From NCBI GenBank assembly GCA_028284705.1, contig JANQRE010000035.1, positions 1 to 44,763 of the forward strand: 44,763 bases of DNA, written 5' to 3'. Position 1 is the stretch's first letter; each line of letters starts with the position of its first letter. Both the position numbers and the translations under genes were made by a program. Of the stretch, positions 23,946-32,361 are shown piece after piece. This DNA comes from Paracoccaceae bacterium. Its GTDB lineage: Bacteria > Pseudomonadota > Alphaproteobacteria > Rhodobacterales > Rhodobacteraceae. A model generated the notes under the pieces. The model made no database searches. It had not been told where the DNA came from and saw only the letters and a program-made list of their open reading frames with translations.

Positions 23946-24527
23946 TTAGTTAGAGACGCGCACCTCTTCCAGCGGGTATGCGAGGCTGTCGCTGTCCGAC
24001 CAGCCGGAATGGCAGTCGTGGCAGAAACTTTGTTTGATTTTCATGGGCTTGCCGTTGGGCTGCACGGCGGAGTAAATCCAGTCGTCCGCATCTGGTGCAG
24101 CCCCTGTTTCGCCCTTCGTCATGATGAAGAGCGGGCCGACGACGGCGGCTTTTTTCTTCTTGTTGATCTTGATGGACTCCTTGGCGAGCACCGAGCCTGC
24201 GGGCATCACGAAGCCATCGTCGGCAAATTTCAGATACTGCTCTGCGGCGACGTCATTGGCAAAGGTCTGCAACAGGCGGTTACCATGGGGGCCTGCGACT
24301 GCCGGACGGGTCGAGGTCACGGCCCATTCGCGATAGACCGGAGCCACGGGATCATCACCCTTGGAGTAGCCCTCAACCATCTTCTCTTTAATGCAGGTAT
24401 AAATCTCGTTGATCTGGGCTTCCTCAAGGTCGAACGGATCCTCCACATCAACGGCGCAGGTCTCTGCTGAGACGGATGTGGCGAACGCAATCAGAGCGGT
24501 CGCGGCGAGCGTCAGGCGAAGTTTCAT
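23946..24527 (-). CDS. Periplasmic cytochrome P460-like haem protein, 193 aa
   Basis: A signal peptide (MKLRLTLAATALIAFATSVSA) is followed by a domain resembling cytochrome P460: YREWAVTSTRP, GPHGNRLLQTFANDVAAEQYL, MPAGSVLAKESIK, GPLFIMTKG, DDWIYSAVQPNG. It ends in CHDCH (169-173), a CxxCH haem c attachment site. P460 proteins oxidise hydroxylamine or bind NO in ammonia oxidisers, but many homologues occur in other bacteria with unknown roles. No nitrogen-oxide genes are nearby. AAGGGGA lies upstream of the ATG at 24527, and a strong terminator follows the gene, so it is monocistronic. Confidence 0.82.
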   Translation of the reverse strand: MKLRLTLAATALIAFATSVSAETCAVDVEDPFDLEEAQINEIYTCIKEKMVEGYSKGDDPVAPVYREWAVTSTRPAVAGPHGNRLLQTFANDVAAEQYLKFADDGFVMPAGSVLAKESIKINKKKKAAVVGPLFIMTKGETGAAPDADDWIYSAVQPNGKPMKIKQSFCHDCHSGWSDSDSLAYPLEEVRVSN

Positions 24528-24637
24528 GAGTGTGTGTCCCCTTGTGTGAGTGCGTCATTCTGTCCATGCATTGCAGGGAAAGCTTTGAAAACAAAGGGCG
24601 GAGTTCGACACAAATCAACACAAAGGCGTGAGTGATC

Positions 24638-25564
24638 TTACCCGTGTCCCCTGGGATGCGCCTTGGAATAGACCTCCATCAAACGCGCCGTATCGACGGC
24701 TGTGTAGGCCTGTGTGGTGGACAAGGACGCGTGGCCAAGGAGTTCCTGGATGGTGCGCAAATCGCCCCCGGCTTCGAGCAGATGGGTCGCAAAAGAGTGG
24801 CGCATCGCGTGCGGTGTGGCGGAGCTTGGCAGGCCGAGCTGCATGCGGGCAATCTCCATGGCGCGGGCAACCTGACGAGGCCCGAGCGCACCACCGCGCA
24901 CCCCGCGAAAGAGTGGGTCATCGGGCTCCATGGCGTACGGTTGAAGCGCGGCATAGCGTGCGACTGCATCGCGGGCGACCGGCAGGACGGGGACGATGCG
25001 GGTCTTGTTGCCTTTCCCGGTGATCCTGAGGGTTTCGCCCAAAGGGTGATCGGCCCAGGTTAGCGACAGGGCCTCGGAAATTCGCAGCCCACAGCCATAG
25101 AGCAGAGTGACCACGGCGGCATCACGGGCGGCGATCCAATCCTCGCGTGGCGTCAGTTCCACGGTATTGATCATTGCCTTTGCGGCGTCTTTGGCCAGCG
25201 GACGCGGGAGTTTCTTCTGAAACTTAGGGCTACGCGTGGCGAGAACGGCTGTGGGGTCAAAGCCTTCACGTTCCGCCAGCCAGCGAAAGAAGTTCTTCAC
25301 CGCGCTGAGTTCTCGGGCGAGCGACCGCGCACCGACGCCACGACGCCGTTCGGAGGCCATCCAGGCGCGCATATCGGTGGGTTTGATGCGGGTCATGGGC
25401 GCGATGCCAGTCGCATCACCAAAATGTTCAGTGATGAATTCCAGGAAGGCCAGCACATCGTGGCGATAGGCCTCGATCGTGGTCTCAGGCTTGCCGTCGA
25501 TGGCTTTGAGACTGGCGCACCAGGCCTGAAGCGCGTCGCGTGCAGCCGGTGAGATCAGGCTCAC
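24638..25564 (-). CDS. xerC: Tyrosine recombinase XerC, 308 aa
   Basis: It has an N-terminal SAM-like core-binding domain (about 10-105) and a catalytic domain with Arg161 (GCGLRISE), Lys in GKGNKTR, His252 and Arg255 (HAMRHSFATH), His278 (LGHASL) and nucleophile Tyr287 (TQAYTAV). The length and its partner DUF484 gene point to the housekeeping XerC that resolves chromosome dimers at dif, not to a mobile-element integrase. The start codon overlaps the DUF484 stop by 4 nt (ATGA). Confidence 0.95.
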   Translation of the reverse strand: MSLISPAARDALQAWCASLKAIDGKPETTIEAYRHDVLAFLEFITEHFGDATGIAPMTRIKPTDMRAWMASERRRGVGARSLARELSAVKNFFRWLAEREGFDPTAVLATRSPKFQKKLPRPLAKDAAKAMINTVELTPREDWIAARDAAVVTLLYGCGLRISEALSLTWADHPLGETLRITGKGNKTRIVPVLPVARDAVARYAALQPYAMEPDDPLFRGVRGGALGPRQVARAMEIARMQLGLPSSATPHAMRHSFATHLLEAGGDLRTIQELLGHASLSTTQAYTAVDTARLMEVYSKAHPRGHG

Positions 25565-26262
25565 GCCAGCCAGCGGCGCATCGCGCGCTCAAAGACGCCG
25601 CCAAAGAAGGTGAGCAGATCGGTGCCCTGGGAGGGGCGGAATTGATGCGGGTCTTCGGAGCCCAGAACCAGGAGGCCGGGTAAACGGTTGGCGCCCAGAT
25701 TCAGCTTCAGAAGCGCCTCGGATTTGATGTAAGCGGCTGCTTCGCCATAGACGTCCTCAGAGGCGGGCGAGACCTGACGCATGGTGACGGGGCGGATGGC
25801 GGTGTCGCGACCGGCGGTGATGTAGTGATCGACAACGCCCGGTTCGACCACGGTGAGCACGTCTTCAAAGCCGGGCAGACCGTTCTCGTGATCCTTGCTT
25901 TCCAAAACGAGACGGATGCGGCTGACCCGCAAGGCGTCGCGCAGATCGGTCCCCAGAAGCTGTAGGAAACTGGCGAAATCGGTGGGGTCGAGGATTTGCA
26001 AGACCGCGTTGTGAATGAGATTGGTGCCCGCGAGGTTTTCATACGCTGCCGCGATGACGGAGCGATGCGTATCTTCGAGCCGGTCGAGGCGACTTTCGAG
26101 GCGTTCCATCGCAATCCCGCGCAGATCGACGATATTGCCACCGAGCGAGCGTTCATTCGCATCAATCAGAGCCTTCATAAGGTCCTGATCTTCAAGAATA
26201 ACTTCCGGATCTGTCAGAATCTTTTCGCGCAGTGCGTCCAGCACTTGAGCCTGCTCGTTCAT
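25561..26262 (-). CDS. DUF484 family protein, 233 aa
   Basis: The ATG at 26262 has GAGGAC 8 nt upstream; the frame is open 54 nt further but without support. The order is typical of DUF484: an N-terminal helix LDALREKILTDPEVILEDQDLMKALIDAN, RRxxLRxxL-like RGIAMERLESRLDRLEDTHRSVI, then a GAF-like half with LGANRLPGLLVLGSEDPHQFRPSQGTDLLTFFG. It lies directly upstream of xerC in many proteobacteria and is translationally coupled to it here. Its biochemical role is unknown. Confidence 0.93.
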   Translation of the reverse strand: MNEQAQVLDALREKILTDPEVILEDQDLMKALIDANERSLGGNIVDLRGIAMERLESRLDRLEDTHRSVIAAAYENLAGTNLIHNAVLQILDPTDFASFLQLLGTDLRDALRVSRIRLVLESKDHENGLPGFEDVLTVVEPGVVDHYITAGRDTAIRPVTMRQVSPASEDVYGEAAAYIKSEALLKLNLGANRLPGLLVLGSEDPHQFRPSQGTDLLTFFGGVFERAMRRWLA

Positions 26263-26362
26263 GGGTGTTTGTCCTCGTTTTGCGGCGACTATAGGGGGTT
26301 TGGAGGGCCATTTCACGCATGATTTGCATCTGCGCGGTACCCTGTGCTCTTCGCGCCGCGCC

Positions 26363-27316
26363 TCAGCCGCGCAGACGCGTCCAGAGGGGAACCAGAACGC
26401 GTGTCGCGAGCGGAATCAGGCCAAGCCCAAGCACGAGCCCAAAGACCCCATCGAGCGCGGCTGTCACGGCCCAGGTGACGAACCCCTTGGCCTGACCGAT
26501 GGCATTGGCCGTGGCGTAGGCGACGTCCTTGATGCCGTGATAAAGCTCGCCCGCGCCAAGGACGTCGAGCCCGTGGATCACGATGGAGCCGCCCACCCAG
26601 AGCATAGCCGCCGTACCGACGATCATAAGCGCTTTGAGGAACCCGGGCATGGCACGCACGATGCCACGGCCAAAGGCGCGGGTGGCCGAGAGGCGGCCGC
26701 TGCGGGAGAGAAACAGCCCGAAATCATCGGCCTTCACGATAAGTGCGACTGAGCCATAGACCAGAACCGTGATGCCGATGGCCACCGCGGCGAGTGTCGC
26801 GCCCTCCATCCAGACCGTGCTTTGCGGGATTTCCGAGAGCGCGATGGTCATGATCTCGGCCGATAGGATGAAATCGGTCTTGATGGCGCCCGCGACCTTC
26901 TGTTCTTCGAGATGGGCAGGGTCTTGAGGGGTATCCTCGGGTTGGTCGACATCGTGGTGATGCGGGACGAAGAGGTGATAGACCTTCTCGGCGCCCTCAA
27001 AGCAGAGATAAGCGCCGCCGATCATCAGAAGCGGCGTGATGATCCAAGGGGCGAAATTGGCGAGCAGAAGTCCGATGGGCAAGAGGAACAGAAGTTTGTT
27101 CTTCATCGATGCCCGCGCGATCTTCCAGATGATGGGAAGTTCGCGGGCGGGCTGGAAGCCTTGCACATATTTCGGTGTGACCGCGGCGTCGTCGATGACA
27201 GCGCCTGCGGCCTTGGCGCCCGCTTTGGCGGCCTGGCCCACGACATCATCGACCGAGGCTGCGGCGACCTTGGCGATGCCTGCAACGTCGTCAAAAAGGG
27301 CGAGAAGTCCGCTCAT
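26363..27316 (-). CDS. DUF808/YedI family inner-membrane protein, 317 aa
   Basis: The start MSGLLALFDDVAGIAKVAAASVDDVVGQAAKAG and the blocks VTPKYVQGFQPARELPIIWKIA and MIGGAYLCFEGAEKVYH are diagnostic of the family. About six hydrophobic segments follow (LLFLLPIGLLLANFAPWIITPLL, LAAVAIGITVLVYGSVALIV, LMIVGTAAMLWVGGSIVIHGL, GVFGLVLGLGLIPLATRVLVPL). A loop near residue 130 is His/Asp-rich (PHHHDVDQ). The function is unknown. It is separated from DUF484 by 46 nt after its own stop and is in the same orientation, so they could share a transcript. Confidence 0.92.
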   Translation of the reverse strand: MSGLLALFDDVAGIAKVAAASVDDVVGQAAKAGAKAAGAVIDDAAVTPKYVQGFQPARELPIIWKIARASMKNKLLFLLPIGLLLANFAPWIITPLLMIGGAYLCFEGAEKVYHLFVPHHHDVDQPEDTPQDPAHLEEQKVAGAIKTDFILSAEIMTIALSEIPQSTVWMEGATLAAVAIGITVLVYGSVALIVKADDFGLFLSRSGRLSATRAFGRGIVRAMPGFLKALMIVGTAAMLWVGGSIVIHGLDVLGAGELYHGIKDVAYATANAIGQAKGFVTWAVTAALDGVFGLVLGLGLIPLATRVLVPLWTRLRG

Positions 27317-27369
27317 GTGTTTGTGGCTCGTATCATCTTTGCGTCAAACCTAGCGCACGGCGGGCTGGG

Positions 27370-27398
27370 CGCAATCCAAAGGAGCGCTGCCGCGCGTT
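27370..27398 (+). repeat. 29-bp dispersed intergenic repeat A, copy 1
   Basis: It matches 32178-32206 at 28 of 29 positions (core CAATCCAAAGGAGCGCT, then CCGCGCGTT), in the same orientation. This copy lies between the 5' end of the DUF808 gene and the 3' end of the nucleotidyltransferase gene. Weaker similarity may continue about 20 bp beyond. Confidence 0.7.
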
Positions 27399-27434
27399 GT
27401 TATCTCTGCCAGTGGCAGTTGTGACTCGACACGC

Positions 27435-28466
27435 TCAGGTCAGCGCGTTGAGGCGGGCGGCGGTGTCGGGCAGGCGGTCGAGGCTGGCATCAATGGCTTC
27501 GCGCCAGGCCGGTCCATTGTCGCGGGCTTGCGTGTAGGCGTCTGCAAGCTCGTCAGGGCGCTCCTCACTGAGCACGCGGATCAGGAATTCCGACTGCGCA
27601 CGGTCCTTGCGGGATTTCTGTGAAGTCTCGCCGGTGCGGCAGCGATGGGCGACAATGAGCTTATGGACAGCAAAGCGCTCGGGGCGGGGGATCTGGATCA
27701 GCACGCCCTGACGGTAGAGCAGGGGTGCCTGGATCGGATCGGCGATCAGGTAGTTGAGGAAATGCAGCGATTGAGCGGAGACGCCGAGAGCCTTGAGATC
27801 GCGCAGGCTCTCTTCCTCCTCGAAAGAGGGGGTGAGGAATTCGATTTCGGTGTTGCGGTTACTTTGGATCCAGCGCCAGACCTTGCCCTTTTCAAGCGCG
27901 GGGGCAGGCGCGAATTTCAGCCCGCTGAAGACGTCTGTGAGATCGGTCTCGACACTATCCCCCAGCGCCAGTGAGAGGCGTTCGAAACTGGCGATGTCGA
28001 TGTCATTGGTCATCGCGGCCTGATCGAAACCGATGCGCATGCCCAAGACTCCTTCGTAGCAGCGGAAGGCCTGGGTGCCGACAAGCGTGCCGCCAAGGCG
28101 GAAGACGCCCGCGCGCGCCATGGCTTGAATGATCTGGCCAGTGCCGACATCAGGGGTCAGATAACCCTCGGCCCGCAATATCCCCATGAGGCGTGAGCGG
28201 TCTTTCCTGGCGGCGTCGCGGCGAGTGGCAATCTCTTTGTGGCGGTCCAGACGGGCGCGTAGCTCGGGGCTGTCTTCGCCGATATAGCGGTCTGTGACCT
28301 CGTTTCCGACGCGAAAGCGGTCGTACCAGTAGTTGCGCCTGTTATTGGTTTTGAGTTGCGGTTTGCCGCGCAGATCGGACACGACAGCCTCTTTCAGAAG
28401 GCGCAGAAGATCGATCCAGGCCGATTGCCCGGTCGCGCTGTGATACTGGATTTCAGGCGCATTCAT
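27435..28466 (-). CDS. GSU2403-type nucleotidyltransferase-fold protein, 343 aa
   Basis: The central GGTLVGTQAFRCYEG (125-139) and NDIDIA with Asp155 and Asp157 match the nucleotidyltransferase-fold family I know as GSU2403/PF12281. The N-terminal half is helical and basic (LKTNNRRNYWYDRFRVGNEVTDRYIG is a strong block), and the C-terminus is helical. The ATG at 28466 has AGGG 7 nt upstream; the ATG at 28472 is too close to it. The substrate is unknown. The fold is shared with antitoxin and toxin NTases, so a regulatory or defence role is conceivable. It interrupts an otherwise housekeeping series and carries an unusual repeat-rich leader. Confidence 0.82.
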   Translation of the reverse strand: MNAPEIQYHSATGQSAWIDLLRLLKEAVVSDLRGKPQLKTNNRRNYWYDRFRVGNEVTDRYIGEDSPELRARLDRHKEIATRRDAARKDRSRLMGILRAEGYLTPDVGTGQIIQAMARAGVFRLGGTLVGTQAFRCYEGVLGMRIGFDQAAMTNDIDIASFERLSLALGDSVETDLTDVFSGLKFAPAPALEKGKVWRWIQSNRNTEIEFLTPSFEEEESLRDLKALGVSAQSLHFLNYLIADPIQAPLLYRQGVLIQIPRPERFAVHKLIVAHRCRTGETSQKSRKDRAQSEFLIRVLSEERPDELADAYTQARDNGPAWREAIDASLDRLPDTAARLNALT

Positions 28467-28471
28467 TAACA

Positions 28472-28581
28472 TACCCTACAAAGATTTTTTTGTAGGGTAA
28501 AGCTTTTTTACAGACATACCCCACAGAAAAAAGATTGTGGGGTATAGCTTGCATCACAAAAATGAGTTTGTGGTATAAGCT
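28472..28581 (-). promoter_or_regulatory. Repeat-hairpin leader of the nucleotidyltransferase gene
   Basis: This AT-rich stretch holds three copies of a unit reading, on the minus strand, AGCTwTACCmYACAA (28581-28567, 28549-28535, 28504-28489). Each is followed by a partial or full inverse, giving hairpins at 28580-28547, 28545-28516 (10-bp stem) and 28499-28472 (11-bp stem, 6-nt loop). The last stem contains the AGGG that serves the start at 28466. The repeats could be operator sites, RNA hairpins controlling translation, or terminators of fsa. The sequence alone does not decide between these. Confidence 0.6.
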
Positions 28582-28584
28582 GAA

Positions 28585-29238
28585 TTAGACGATCTTGATG
28601 TTGGCCTTTTCGGCGTCCGCGAGGAAGGCGGCGAGGCCTTTGTCGGTCAGCACGTGGTTGGCCATCGCCTTGATCACATTCGGTGGCGCAGTGGCTACAT
28701 CGGCACCGATTTTGGCGCATTCGGACATGTGATTGGCGGAGCGGATGGAGGCGGCGAGGATTTCAGTCTCGAAGCCATAATTGTCATAGACCTGACGGAT
28801 ATCGGCGATCAGATCGAGACCGTCGAGATTGAGATCATCCAAGCGACCGATGAAGGGCGAGATGAACGTCGCTCCGGCCTTCGCCGCGAGCAGAGCCTGG
28901 TTGGGGGAGAAGCAGAGGGTCACGTTGACCATGTTGCCCTCATCGGTCAGCACGTTGCAGGCTTTCAAACCGTCCCAGGTGAGCGGGACTTTCACGGCGA
29001 TGTTCTCGGCGATTTTCGCCAGCTTGCGCCCCTCGGCGATCATCGCGTCGGCTTCGGTCGCAACAACTTCTGCGGAGACGGGGCCCTCGACCAGCTCACA
29101 AATCTCCTTGGTCACTTCGAGGATATCGCGGCCCGATTTGGCGATCAGCGAGGGGTTCGTTGTGACCCCGTCGACCATACCCAAATCATTAAGTTCTTTG
29201 ATGGCGTCGATCTCGGCGGTGTCTACGAAGAATTTCAT
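28585..29238 (-). CDS. fsa: Fructose-6-phosphate aldolase / transaldolase-like protein, 217 aa
   Basis: [36 protein letters not shown] is the typical start of the short transaldolase subfamily. The Schiff-base Lys83 lies in [11 protein letters not shown], and [27 protein letters not shown] completes the barrel signature. At 217 residues it is the TalC/Fsa size. Members act either as transaldolase in the pentose phosphate pathway or as F6P aldolase; the sequence does not settle which. AAAGGGA lies before the ATG at 29238. Confidence 0.95.
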   Translation of the reverse strand: MKFFVDTAEIDAIKELNDLGMVDGVTTNPSLIAKSGRDILEVTKEICELVEGPVSAEVVATEADAMIAEGRKLAKIAENIAVKVPLTWDGLKACNVLTDEGNMVNVTLCFSPNQALLAAKAGATFISPFIGRLDDLNLDGLDLIADIRQVYDNYGFETEILAASIRSANHMSECAKIGADVATAPPNVIKAMANHVLTDKGLAAFLADAEKANIKIV

Positions 29239-29356
29239 CTCGGGTCCCTTTCGGTTCGGCGTGAGGTCTGATTTAGTCTGGCTTTACCGAAACGCGGCGA
29301 TGGGGCAAAGCCCAAACCCGGATTTCCGGTCATTTTGAGCGCTGAAAGGATAATCC

Positions 29357-29986
29357 ATGGCATTCGAACTCTGGCTGACATTCGTTGCAGCAACCATCGC
29401 GCTGCTGCTTATTCCCGGGCCGACAGTCCTTTTGGTGCTGAGCTACGCGCTAAGTCAGGGCAAGCGGATCGCAGTGGCGACAGCCGCAGGCGTGGCGCTT
29501 GGTGACTTGATTGCGATGAGTGCCAGTTTGGCGGGCCTCGGTGCGTTGGTGCTGGCCTCCGCGACGCTTTTCACGGTGCTGAAATGGGTCGGTGCCGTCT
29601 ATCTACTCTATCTCGGGATCAAACTGTTCCGAAGCGCAGGATATGCGACACTGGGCGCGACGGAACAGATGCAGGAGGCCTCTGCCGCCAGAGTCTTTGG
29701 GCATTCGGCGGCAGTGACCGCGTTGAACCCGAAATCCATCGTCTTCTTCATCGCCTTCGTGCCGCAATTCATCTCGGTCGATGCGCCGCTGATGCCGCAA
29801 TTTGCCATCCTGATCGCGACCTTTGTGGGGCTCGCGGGGTTGAACGCGCTGGCCTATGCGCTTTTGGCCGATCAACTAAGAACACGGATTGCGAGACCGG
29901 CGGTGTTGCAAGGACTGACCCGCGCGGGAGGCGTGGCATTGATGGCGATGGGCGCTGCGACCGCGGCGGTGCGCCGCTCTGCGTGA
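29357..29986 (+). CDS. LysE/RhtB family exporter, 209 aa
   Basis: The N-terminal block ATIALLLIPGPTVLLVLSYALSQGKRIAVATAAGVALGD is the LysE/RhtB signature. About six membrane helices follow (LAGLGALVLASATLFTVLKWVGAVYLLYLGIKLF, AVTALNPKSIVFFIAFVPQFI, FAILIATFVGLAGLNALAYALLAD, GVALMAMGAATAAV). Family members export amino acids or small amino-acid derivatives across the inner membrane. The substrate is unknown. AAGGA precedes the ATG. priA begins 4 nt after the stop. Confidence 0.93.
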   Translation: MAFELWLTFVAATIALLLIPGPTVLLVLSYALSQGKRIAVATAAGVALGDLIAMSASLAGLGALVLASATLFTVLKWVGAVYLLYLGIKLFRSAGYATLGATEQMQEASAARVFGHSAAVTALNPKSIVFFIAFVPQFISVDAPLMPQFAILIATFVGLAGLNALAYALLADQLRTRIARPAVLQGLTRAGGVALMAMGAATAAVRRSA

Positions 29987-29990
29987 GGCG

Positions 29991-32171
29991 ATGCAGGGAT
30001 ATTTCGACGAAGGTGATCTGGTTGGCGTTCTGACCACACAGCCTTTGGGCCGGTTGCTGGATTACAAGGCGCCCGAGGGCGGGTGTTTTGCCGGGGCTTT
30101 CGTCGAGGTGCCGCTGGGCCCGCGCAAGGTTCTCGGCGTGGTCTGGGGGCCGGGCAAGGGCGATTGGGACTTGAGCAAGGTGCGCTCGGTGATCCGGGTG
30201 CTGGACGCGCCGCCCATGCGCGAAGAGATGGTGGCTTTTTTGGAGAAAGCCGGGTCCTACACTCTGACACCGATGCCCGCGATGTTGCGCCTGGCCACCC
30301 GGGCTCCCGGGTTGGGCGATCCGCCATCGATGCGCAAAGTCTATCGGATGGGCTCGGGTGAGGTGGACCGGATGACACCGGCGCGCGAGAAGGTGCTGGG
30401 CGTTTTGGCCGATTACGGAGGTCTGGCCTTCACGCTGGGCGAACTGGCCGAGCAGGCGGGTGTGACCTCCTCGGTCGTCAAGGGGTTGGTGAAGCAAGGC
30501 GCGGTGCATGAAGAAGACACGCCGCGGGATGTGCCGTTTCCACGGCTCGATCCGGGCTTGCCGGGCAGGGAATTGTCCGAGGATCAGGCGGCCGCGGTGG
30601 CTGCGTTATCAGGGGCGGAGGGTTACCGAACGACGCTTCTGAAAGGCGTGACCGGGTCTGGCAAGACGGAAGTGTATCTCGAAGCGGTGGCTGCCTGCCT
30701 GAAAGCAGGGCGGCAGGCGTTGGTGCTGTTGCCGGAGATCGCGCTGACGGCGGAGTTTTTGACTCGGGTGGAGGCGCGGTTCGGAGCACGGCCTGCGGAG
30801 TGGCATTCCGGCGTGACGATGACCGAACGTCGCCGGGTCTGGCGCATGGTGGCCGAGGGCGGAGCGGAGCTTGTGGTGGGCGCGCGCTCGGCGCTGTTTT
30901 TGCCATTCCGCGATCTGGGGCTGGTGGTGGTCGATGAGGAGCATGACAGTTCCTACAAGCAGGAAGACGGCGTGCTCTATAACGCCCGCGACATGGCCGT
31001 ATTGCGGGCGTCTTTGTGTGGCGCGCAAGTGGTGCTGGCCTCGGCGACGCCGTCGCTGGAGAGCTGGGCCAATGCGGAAAGCGGCAAGTATCAAAAGCTG
31101 GAACTGACGTCACGCTTTGGCGAAGCGGTCCTGCCGGAGATGCGCGCCATCGACATGCGGGCGGAGGATTTGCCGGGCGCACGCTGGGTCTCGCCGACTT
31201 TGCAGCGGGAGATTGAAGCGCGGCTTGAGAAAGGTGAACAGTCGCTCGTATTTCTCAACCGGCGGGGCTATGCGCCGGTGACGATCTGCCGGGCCTGTGG
31301 GCATCAGATCGGCTGTGACCACTGTGATGCGCGAATGGTGGAGCACCGATTCTTGAAGCGTTTGATGTGTCATCAATGCGGCGAGACGAAACCGATGCCA
31401 GTGGCCTGCCCGGCCTGCGGGGTCGAGGGACGTTTGGCACCGGTGGGCCCGGGCGTGGAGCGAATGGGCGAGGAGATCGCGGCGCTCTTCCCCGAGGCGC
31501 GGGTGACAGTGCTGTCCTCGGACATGTTCGGTTCGGCGCGGGCCTTGAAGACACGGATCGAGGAGATCGCGGCGGGCGAGGCGGATATCATCATCGGCAC
31601 GCAACTGGTGGCGAAGGGGCATAATTTCCCGCTTCTGACGCTGGTCGGCGTGATCGATGCTGATCTTGGGTTGCAGGGGTCCGATCTGCGCGCCGCTGAG
31701 CGCACGTTTCAACTGATGCGGCAGGTGGCGGGGCGCGCGGGACGGGCATCGACACCCGGGCTGGCGCTGTTGCAGACCTTCCAGCCAGAACATCCGGTGA
31801 TCCGGGCAATCCTGTCGGGGGATGAGGAGGGGTTTTGGCAGGCCGAGGCGCGGGAGCGGGAACAGGCCGGGGTGCCACCCTATGGACGCATGGCGGGGAT
31901 TGTGTTGTCGGGGCCGGATGTGGGGCCAGTTTTTGATCTGGGCAATCATCTGGCGCAGAATGATGCGCCCTTGCGGGCCGCGGGCGCTCAGGTTTTTGGG
32001 CCTGCGCCGGCGCCGATTGCGCGGATCAGAGGGCGGCACCGGGTGCGGCTATTGGTGAAATCGCCGAAGGGCGTGGCTTTGCAGGGCGCGCTCGAGACCT
32101 GGGTGAGCGGACTGAAGCTTAAGGGCGATTTGCGGCTCTCCATCGATATCGATCCGCAGAGTTTCTTTTGA
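29991..32171 (+). CDS. priA: Primosomal replication protein N' (PriA helicase), 726 aa
   Basis: The 3'-end-binding N-terminal domain (GRLLDYKAP, GAFVEVPLGPRKVLGVVWG) is followed by a superfamily 2 helicase core: GVTGSGKTEVYLEA (Walker A, about 219-226), VVDEEHDSSYKQEDG (DEEH box), LASATPSLES and LVFLNRRGYAP. A Cys-rich zinc insertion runs from about 432 to 475 (CRACGHQIGCDHCD, CHQCGETKPMPVACPACG), then TQLVAKGHNFP and GRAGR. It restarts collapsed replication forks. It sits 4 nt after the LysE-type gene, so translation is probably coupled. Confidence 0.97.
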   Translation: MQGYFDEGDLVGVLTTQPLGRLLDYKAPEGGCFAGAFVEVPLGPRKVLGVVWGPGKGDWDLSKVRSVIRVLDAPPMREEMVAFLEKAGSYTLTPMPAMLRLATRAPGLGDPPSMRKVYRMGSGEVDRMTPAREKVLGVLADYGGLAFTLGELAEQAGVTSSVVKGLVKQGAVHEEDTPRDVPFPRLDPGLPGRELSEDQAAAVAALSGAEGYRTTLLKGVTGSGKTEVYLEAVAACLKAGRQALVLLPEIALTAEFLTRVEARFGARPAEWHSGVTMTERRRVWRMVAEGGAELVVGARSALFLPFRDLGLVVVDEEHDSSYKQEDGVLYNARDMAVLRASLCGAQVVLASATPSLESWANAESGKYQKLELTSRFGEAVLPEMRAIDMRAEDLPGARWVSPTLQREIEARLEKGEQSLVFLNRRGYAPVTICRACGHQIGCDHCDARMVEHRFLKRLMCHQCGETKPMPVACPACGVEGRLAPVGPGVERMGEEIAALFPEARVTVLSSDMFGSARALKTRIEEIAAGEADIIIGTQLVAKGHNFPLLTLVGVIDADLGLQGSDLRAAERTFQLMRQVAGRAGRASTPGLALLQTFQPEHPVIRAILSGDEEGFWQAEAREREQAGVPPYGRMAGIVLSGPDVGPVFDLGNHLAQNDAPLRAAGAQVFGPAPAPIARIRGRHRVRLLVKSPKGVALQGALETWVSGLKLKGDLRLSIDIDPQSFF

Positions 32172-32177
32172 TGCGAC

Positions 32178-32206
32178 CGCAATCCAAAGGAGCGCTACCG
32201 CGCGTT
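32178..32206 (+). repeat. 29-bp dispersed intergenic repeat A, copy 2
   Basis: It starts 7 nt after the priA stop and matches 27370-27398 at 28 of 29 positions in the same orientation. Outside this block the two places diverge quickly. Confidence 0.7.
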
Positions 32207-32272
32207 TCTAGTCTTCCAGCGGTTGGATGATCTAGCTGATCGGGCGTTGGCGCTTGTTGCGGTCGGCGCTGT

Positions 32273-32297
32273 GAGTATTTGTGCCAGAATGAAGACC
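32273..32297 (+). repeat. 25-bp dispersed intergenic repeat B, copy 1
   Basis: Reads GAGTATTTGTGCCAGAATGA followed by AGACC. It matches 35330-35354 at 24 of 25 positions, in the same orientation. It lies 65 nt before the hisC start. Confidence 0.7.
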
Positions 32298-32361
32298 GTG
32301 ATGTCTTTCCAAGCGGTGCGGGCGTCAGTAAAAGGGCGGGACCGTTCGGGGAGACAGAGAG

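Noticed and set aside
24638-25564. Mobile-element integrase
   Set aside because: The length, the coupling with DUF484 and the surrounding housekeeping genes fit chromosomal XerC; no att repeats or phage genes are seen.
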